Below, piece after piece: positions 34,427 to 38,761 of a stretch of 38,761 nucleotides of DNA; positions within the stretch are counted from its first letter, which is position 1; the number at the start of each line of letters is the position of its first letter. The DNA is from Betaproteobacteria bacterium HGW-Betaproteobacteria-11 (GTDB lineage Bacteria > Pseudomonadota > Gammaproteobacteria > Burkholderiales > Rhodocyclaceae). The notes below the pieces were generated by a model. That model was given only the letters and a program-made list of their open reading frames with translations, had not been told where the DNA came from and made no database searches. A program made the translations under genes and the position numbers. The DNA is taken from the NCBI GenBank assembly GCA_002842395.1, contig PHCV01000014.1, forward strand, positions 1-38,761, given 5' to 3'.

Positions 34427-36736
34427 TCAGAGTTTGACGCGAAGTCCGAAATATACCGCTCTTGGCGCACCCGGCGCGGTGAAGGTTTCATGCGTCCAGT
34501 CGTCTGAATTGGTCTGAAACACGCCATTGGCATCGAACGGGTTCTGCCCCAGCTGGCCGGCCGTGGCATAGCGGCGATCGAAGAGATTGGTCACGCGACC
34601 GAACAGTTCCCAGCCCCGTTCGAGTTTTACCCGCGCACCGAGATTGAACACGCCATAACCCCTGATTTCGCCACTGCCGGGGAAAGCGCCGCCAGCCTGA
34701 TGCGCGTTGTTCTCGTTGCCCCGCACATACTGGCGCGAGAAGCCGACAGCATCGGCACTGAGCAGCCAATTTGCATTGACCGTGTACTCCACGCCCAGCT
34801 TCAGGCTGTGCAGGGGGATGCCGGGCATCCGGTTACCCGAGTGGACACGGATTTCATCCGCCGCGCATTGGGCATCGCCGCCGCGCGAACTGTTGTCCGG
34901 CGCGAGCAGGCAGGCGCTAGAACGATAGGTCGCCTTGACATAGCTGTAGCCCGCGCGCCAGGCGAACACTCCGCTTTGCGCCGTGGCATCGAGTTGCAAG
35001 CCCTCGCGCCGGGTGCGGCCGAAGTTGGTGAAATATCCTTGACTGGTTCCGGTACCGATGAACAGGATGTCATCGCGATTGTCAGCCCGAAATGCTGCGG
35101 CATTCCATTTCAAGGCACCCGTCTGACCACGCAGTCCGGCTTCAAGGGTATGCGTCACCACCTGCTTCAGATAGGGATCCGCTTGCATCGCGTTCGGCAG
35201 GGAACAGGGATTGTTCGGGTCGGCACAGCCGAGCTCGATCGGGCTCGGCGTCCGGTTGCCCTGACCGAGGCTGGCGAAGGCGGTCAGCGCCGGCTTGAGT
35301 TGCCAAGTCGCGCCGAGCGAAGGGTTCAGTTTGCTGTAGCTGAAATCGCCTTCGAGCGCCGGAGCGCTCGGCCCTTGGTCGTGCGTCGCCACCCGCGCGT
35401 GGTTGTAGCGCAATGAAGTGGTCACGGCAATTTCTGAACGGGGTTTCCAGGTATCGGTGGCGAACAGGCTCCAGCTACGGGTGGTGCCGATCAGCTGGGT
35501 GTCGAGTAATTCCCCGCTCCCGTTGATGACAGCGCGACTCGCATCGAAAATCCCCGGTTCCGTGGTCTGCATGAAACTCGTGCGACTCATGTCCGCCGTG
35601 GCGCCGAAGGCGACGTGATTGTCGTCGTCCAGCCGCGACCATTGCAATGCCCCGCCCCAGCTGGTCTGGGTGCTGCGGGTGCGATTATTGGCTGCCGTGT
35701 CGACATTGAAACCGAGGCCGCCATTGGCTCCAGTTTCGCCATCGTTCGGTCCTTCTTCGAAATCGTTGTTCGCATCGCCATTGAGCGTCCGCGTCTGGTT
35801 GCGGCGATGGTAGACCGTGGCGGAAAGACGCGAGGCGTCATCCAGCCAGTAGCCAAGATCGAGGCTGACCAGATCGAGCCGGTTTTTCGTGGTGTCCGGA
35901 CGAGTGAAGATGCTCTCGCGCCGTTGCTGCAGCAACGAACCCGGAAGCAGTCCGTTGCCAATCAGGTCAGTGTCGGCATGCGTCCAGGCGAGATCGAGTT
36001 CGAGCGGGCCAGTACGTTTCGAGAATTTGGCGAACAGCTGATCGACGCTGGAAGGCGAAAAATCGCGCCAGCCATCGTCGCGGAAGCGGGTAGCGGAAAC
36101 GAACAGCGCCGAATCGCCGAACTTCTTGCCGGCTTCAACGTCCAGGCTGCGTCGGCCGAAGCTGCCAGCCTCGGCCTCCAGCTCGAATCCCGGGTCGGAA
36201 AATCCGCTCTTGGTATGGATCGACAACGCGCCACCCAGCGTGTTGAGGCCGAACAACGGGTTCGAGCCGGGAATCAGGTCGATGCCGGCTATCGCGTTGC
36301 GCGGCACGAGATCCCAATTCACGACGTCGCCGAAAGGCTCGTTGATCCTGACGCCATCCTGATAGATGGAAAGCCCTTGCGGCGTGCCAAGCAAGGGGCT
36401 GGCGGCAAAGCCCCGATAGTTCACATCGGCCTGGAACGGATTACCCTGGATGTCATTGACATTGACACCATTGAGCTGCCGGTTCATCAACTCCGGCAGG
36501 GATGCCGTGCCGCTGATTTCGAGGTTCTCCCGGTCGAGCGATTGCACGCTCGAAGGAATCTCGTTCCGTGGCTGCTCCAGGCCACGTACCGGCGAGACGC
36601 CGATCACCTCGATCGTCGGCAATGACTCCACCGCCGGTGCGGCCGGTTCGGCTGCCCGGCCCGCATGCGCCACAAATATCGTCATCGCTCCAACAGCCAG
36701 GGAACGCCGGAGAAAACGGGGAAAACTTGTACGCAT
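34427..36736 (-). CDS. TonB-dependent outer-membrane receptor (second)
   Basis: This 769-residue receptor has a signal peptide ending HAGRAAE, a TonB-box-like LPTIEVIGVSPV and a plug domain with LPELMNRQLNGVNVNDIQGN, FQADVNYRGF and GLSIYQDGVRINEPFGDVVN. Its long barrel has extended loops and includes CADPNNPCSLPNA. The ATG at 36736 (MRTSFPRFLRR) begins the signal peptide. It is on the same strand as a two-component system encoded upstream and may be controlled by it. Ligand unknown; its extended plug resembles receptors for metal chelates more than those for vitamin B12. Confidence 0.87.
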   Translation of the reverse strand: MRTSFPRFLRRSLAVGAMTIFVAHAGRAAEPAAPAVESLPTIEVIGVSPVRGLEQPRNEIPSSVQSLDRENLEISGTASLPELMNRQLNGVNVNDIQGNPFQADVNYRGFAASPLLGTPQGLSIYQDGVRINEPFGDVVNWDLVPRNAIAGIDLIPGSNPLFGLNTLGGALSIHTKSGFSDPGFELEAEAGSFGRRSLDVEAGKKFGDSALFVSATRFRDDGWRDFSPSSVDQLFAKFSKRTGPLELDLAWTHADTDLIGNGLLPGSLLQQRRESIFTRPDTTKNRLDLVSLDLGYWLDDASRLSATVYHRRNQTRTLNGDANNDFEEGPNDGETGANGGLGFNVDTAANNRTRSTQTSWGGALQWSRLDDDNHVAFGATADMSRTSFMQTTEPGIFDASRAVINGSGELLDTQLIGTTRSWSLFATDTWKPRSEIAVTTSLRYNHARVATHDQGPSAPALEGDFSYSKLNPSLGATWQLKPALTAFASLGQGNRTPSPIELGCADPNNPCSLPNAMQADPYLKQVVTHTLEAGLRGQTGALKWNAAAFRADNRDDILFIGTGTSQGYFTNFGRTRREGLQLDATAQSGVFAWRAGYSYVKATYRSSACLLAPDNSSRGGDAQCAADEIRVHSGNRMPGIPLHSLKLGVEYTVNANWLLSADAVGFSRQYVRGNENNAHQAGGAFPGSGEIRGYGVFNLGARVKLERGWELFGRVTNLFDRRYATAGQLGQNPFDANGVFQTNSDDWTHETFTAPGAPRAVYFGLRVKL

Positions 36737-36836
36737 GCAATTCAGCCCGATGGAAAAACGAGCACGGAGTATGGCTCCCGCCAACGAGGGAGGAAAGGGA
36801 ATTTTTCCCGACCAATTTTCCAGACACCAGCGAAGA

Positions 36837-37499
36837 TCAGGGTCCTTCGCCAGCGGTGCCTGCCGGCAACGTCACCAGCCCATGGGCAAGGGCCAGGCGC
36901 ATCAGCTGAAAATCATTGGCGGCGCCAAGTTTTTCGCGCAGACCGGTCTGGTAGTTGCTCACCGTCTTGGGCGACAAGTGCAGCATGCCGGCAATCTCGC
37001 CGAGCGAACGTCCATGCACCAGCAGGCGGAGAATTTCGAATTCCCGCGCGTTCAACTCTTCACCGAATTCGCGCGCCGGCCTCGACCGAGTCAACGCAAC
37101 GCCAATCTCATCGGCAAGAAAACGTCGCCCTTGCGCTACCGCGCAGACGGCCTCGACGAGCACCTCGGGTGCGCTCGACTTGGTGACGTAGCCCATGGCG
37201 CCCAACTGCATGGCCCTTGCGGGGAAAACTTCATCCTCATGCATGCTGAACATCAATGCGCGCACCTCGGGCGAGCGGACGCGCAGCCGCCGCAGGACTT
37301 CCAGTCCGCTCACATCGGGGAGCGTGATGTCCATCACCACCACATCGAATCTCCGTTCACAGAACAGGCGATAGGCCGCCTCGCCGTCTTGCGCCTCGCC
37401 GCTGACGAGAATCCGTCCGGTCGATTCGAGCAGACGGCGATAGCCTTCGCGTACCACCGCGTGATCATCGACCAGCAAGACCTCGATCATGCGCTTCAT
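36837..37499 (-). CDS. NarL/LuxR-type response regulator of the second two-component system
   Basis: This 220-residue regulator has a receiver domain with LLVDDHAVVREGYRRLL, the phosphorylation site VVVMDITLPDVSG (aspartate near residue 57) and YVTKSSAPEVL. The C-terminal helix-turn-helix reads LNAREFEILRLLVHG and SLGEIAGMLHLSPKTVSNYQ. Its ATG overlaps the kinase stop by four bases. It lies 100 bases before the second receptor gene, its likely target. Confidence 0.9.
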   Translation of the reverse strand: MKRMIEVLLVDDHAVVREGYRRLLESTGRILVSGEAQDGEAAYRLFCERRFDVVVMDITLPDVSGLEVLRRLRVRSPEVRALMFSMHEDEVFPARAMQLGAMGYVTKSSAPEVLVEAVCAVAQGRRFLADEIGVALTRSRPAREFGEELNAREFEILRLLVHGRSLGEIAGMLHLSPKTVSNYQTGLREKLGAANDFQLMRLALAHGLVTLPAGTAGEGP

Positions 37500-38449
37500 G
37501 GTTTTTCGCCTTTCGCCAACGGCAGGAAGACTTCAATCTCGCACCCCTGACCCGGCGCGCTGTGCACGAGGAAACATCCGCCCAGCGCTTCAGCGCGTTC
37601 GCGCATGCCGAGCAAACCCAGTCCGCTGCCGCTCCGCCTCGCGGAATCGAAACCACAGCCATCGTCCGCGATCCGCAGCGCGATCCCGTCCGCGACCTGC
37701 TCGAGCCGGATGCGCACCCGCTGCGCCAGGGCATGACGGACGATGTTGTTCAGGGTTTCCTGGGCGATCCGGTACAAAGCCATCGCCATCGCTTCGCCGA
37801 TGTCGCGTTCGCCGAGCTCGACATCGAGTTCGATGTCGAGCGCAGGCAGGCGCCGTTGCCAGATGTGCTTCAGGTGCTCGAGCGCCACTGCCAGGCCCAG
37901 CTCATCAAGCGCCACCGGACGCAGGCGGCCGATGATCTGGCGTACCGCGCCATAGGCATGGTCGGTCAGGGTGACGACGGACTGCGCCGCCTGATATACG
38001 GCATCCCTGGACCGGGACGATGCCGCAGACTCCGCGTTGACGTTGCGGATCATCACCGCATCGAGCTTGATGGCGTTCAAGGTCTGACCGAGTTCGTCGT
38101 GCAGCTCTTGCGCCAGTTCGTGCCTTTCCTTTTCCTGTTGCAACACACCTTGCCGCGTGAGCAGACGTAATTGTTCGCGGCTTTCGGCCAGCGCCCGCTC
38201 GCCGGCGATGCGCGCCCGCAATTCCATCCGGCTCTCCTGCCAGCGCCGCCAGGAAAACCAGACCAGCCCGAGCGACAGAGCCAGCAAGGTCAGCGGCAGC
38301 TCGTCGAGCTGCGCGAACTCGAAAGGCCGCGACAGTATCAGGAGACGCTCGCTGGCTTCGAACCAGGACGCCGAAAGATAGACCACGACGGTCAGTACGA
38401 CCAGCCCTGCCAGATCGCGTCGCGCGGGTGAAAGACTGAACCAGGCCAT
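37496..38449 (-). CDS. NarL-family sensor histidine kinase with almost no periplasmic domain
   Basis: This 317-residue kinase has two short membrane segments near residues 12-30 and 45-62, with only about 15 residues between them. A coiled linker (RIAGERALAESREQLRLL) leads to HisKA_3 with KERHELAQELHDELGQTLNA and the phosphoacceptor histidine. The ATPase part has AQETLNNIVRHAL and DDGCGFDSARRSGSGLGLLG. With hardly any outside domain it must sense the membrane, a partner protein or a cytoplasmic signal. ATG 38449 starts the first helix; its ribosome binding site is weak. Confidence 0.87.
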   Translation of the reverse strand: MAWFSLSPARRDLAGLVVLTVVVYLSASWFEASERLLILSRPFEFAQLDELPLTLLALSLGLVWFSWRRWQESRMELRARIAGERALAESREQLRLLTRQGVLQQEKERHELAQELHDELGQTLNAIKLDAVMIRNVNAESAASSRSRDAVYQAAQSVVTLTDHAYGAVRQIIGRLRPVALDELGLAVALEHLKHIWQRRLPALDIELDVELGERDIGEAMAMALYRIAQETLNNIVRHALAQRVRIRLEQVADGIALRIADDGCGFDSARRSGSGLGLLGMRERAEALGGCFLVHSAPGQGCEIEVFLPLAKGEKP

Positions 38450-38662
38450 ATGTTGATGATCTTTCGGAAAACAAAAGGTAACCGGCAAGGGGAAACGGAC
38501 GGGGGAGTTTACGTGCTTCACAAAAAGTCGGCGCTGACGATACGCCGCCGCCAGCCATCGTGCGCCCGCGGAAGCCCTCTGGCAGGGCAATGCTACCGAA
38601 ACCGAATCTTTCGACCAGCGATAAAATGCCGTCAGCCAGGTTACTCCCCGTTACAACCCCCG

Positions 38663-38761
38663 CTAGATAGTGTCGTCACGAGATATTGGCCCATAGAGCG
38701 ATACACCGAACATGAACGGCTGCAAGGAAAGACGACAGGTTCTTGGCATAACGCGTCGCAA
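38663..38761 (-). mobile_element. 3' end of the same IS5-family transposase gene at the right contig edge
   Basis: This is the exact reverse complement of bases 1-99. The minus strand from 38759 to 38676 encodes the same transposase C-terminus and stop, followed by CTAG at 38666-38663. Two IS copies therefore face the window in opposite directions, or one repeated sequence ended the assembly on both sides. Confidence 0.75.

Overview
The window looks like one whole contig from a GC-rich betaproteobacterium. The broad placement rests on RcoM, the RbgA-type GTPase and the YejBEF-type transporter; a rhodocyclal or related methylotroph-like lineage is a guess from gene content only. Its first and last 99 bases are exact reverse complements. 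Both ends read as the 3' end of an IS5-family transposase gene followed by CTAG, so the contig probably stops where an IS copy begins on each side.

Layout. (1) 0.1-5.5 kb, minus strand: an oligopeptide-type ABC transporter (two permeases and a fused double ATPase, no substrate-binding protein) and a Sel1-repeat protein. (2) 5.6-7.5 kb: an S4 RNA-binding protein, a circularly permuted RbgA-type GTPase, dispersed hairpin repeats and a truncated thioredoxin-domain (YyaL-type) gene. (3) 8.0-21.2 kb: a form I aerobic CO dehydrogenase cluster on the minus strand in the order coxM-S-L-G-D-E, mocA-like cytidylyltransferase, a 2-oxoglutarate/Fe(II) oxygenase-like gene, two XdhC-family genes (one with a C-terminal YHS domain), sufS, sufU and a frame-damaged membrane-protein gene. 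The heme/CO-sensing regulator rcoM lies on the opposite strand at the far end. By eye this block is less GC-rich than its flanks, and two transposase remnants sit upstream of coxM, which suggests acquisition as a unit. (4) 21.8-38.4 kb: a periplasmic quinoprotein system. It holds a NosR-like FMN/iron-sulfur membrane protein, two YceI proteins, two SoxH-like metallo-beta-lactamase-fold proteins (one lacking several metal ligands), a fused SoxY/SoxZ-like carrier, a PQQ alcohol dehydrogenase with the lanthanide-type extra aspartate, two TonB-dependent receptors and two NarL-type two-component systems.

How the parts could work together. In the cox block CO would be sensed by RcoM, which probably binds a perfect 12-bp repeat just upstream of a sigma70-like promoter for coxM. 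MocA would make the cytosine-dinucleotide cofactor. The XdhC proteins, CoxD, CoxE and SufS/SufU would mature the Mo-S-Cu centre. The oxygenase is a candidate for hydroxylating the arginine next to the active-site cysteine of CoxL, and the YHS domain is a candidate copper handler. In the quinoprotein block a lanthanide-type dehydrogenase would oxidise an alcohol in the periplasm, with the SoxYZ-like carrier, hydrolases and NosR-like protein as a relay whose chemistry is unknown.

Two copies of a ~115-bp repeat, at 5.9 and 25.6 kb, each read as a small ORF whose start overlaps the upstream stop and whose stop overlaps the downstream start. No tRNA, rRNA, CRISPR array or phage gene was seen.
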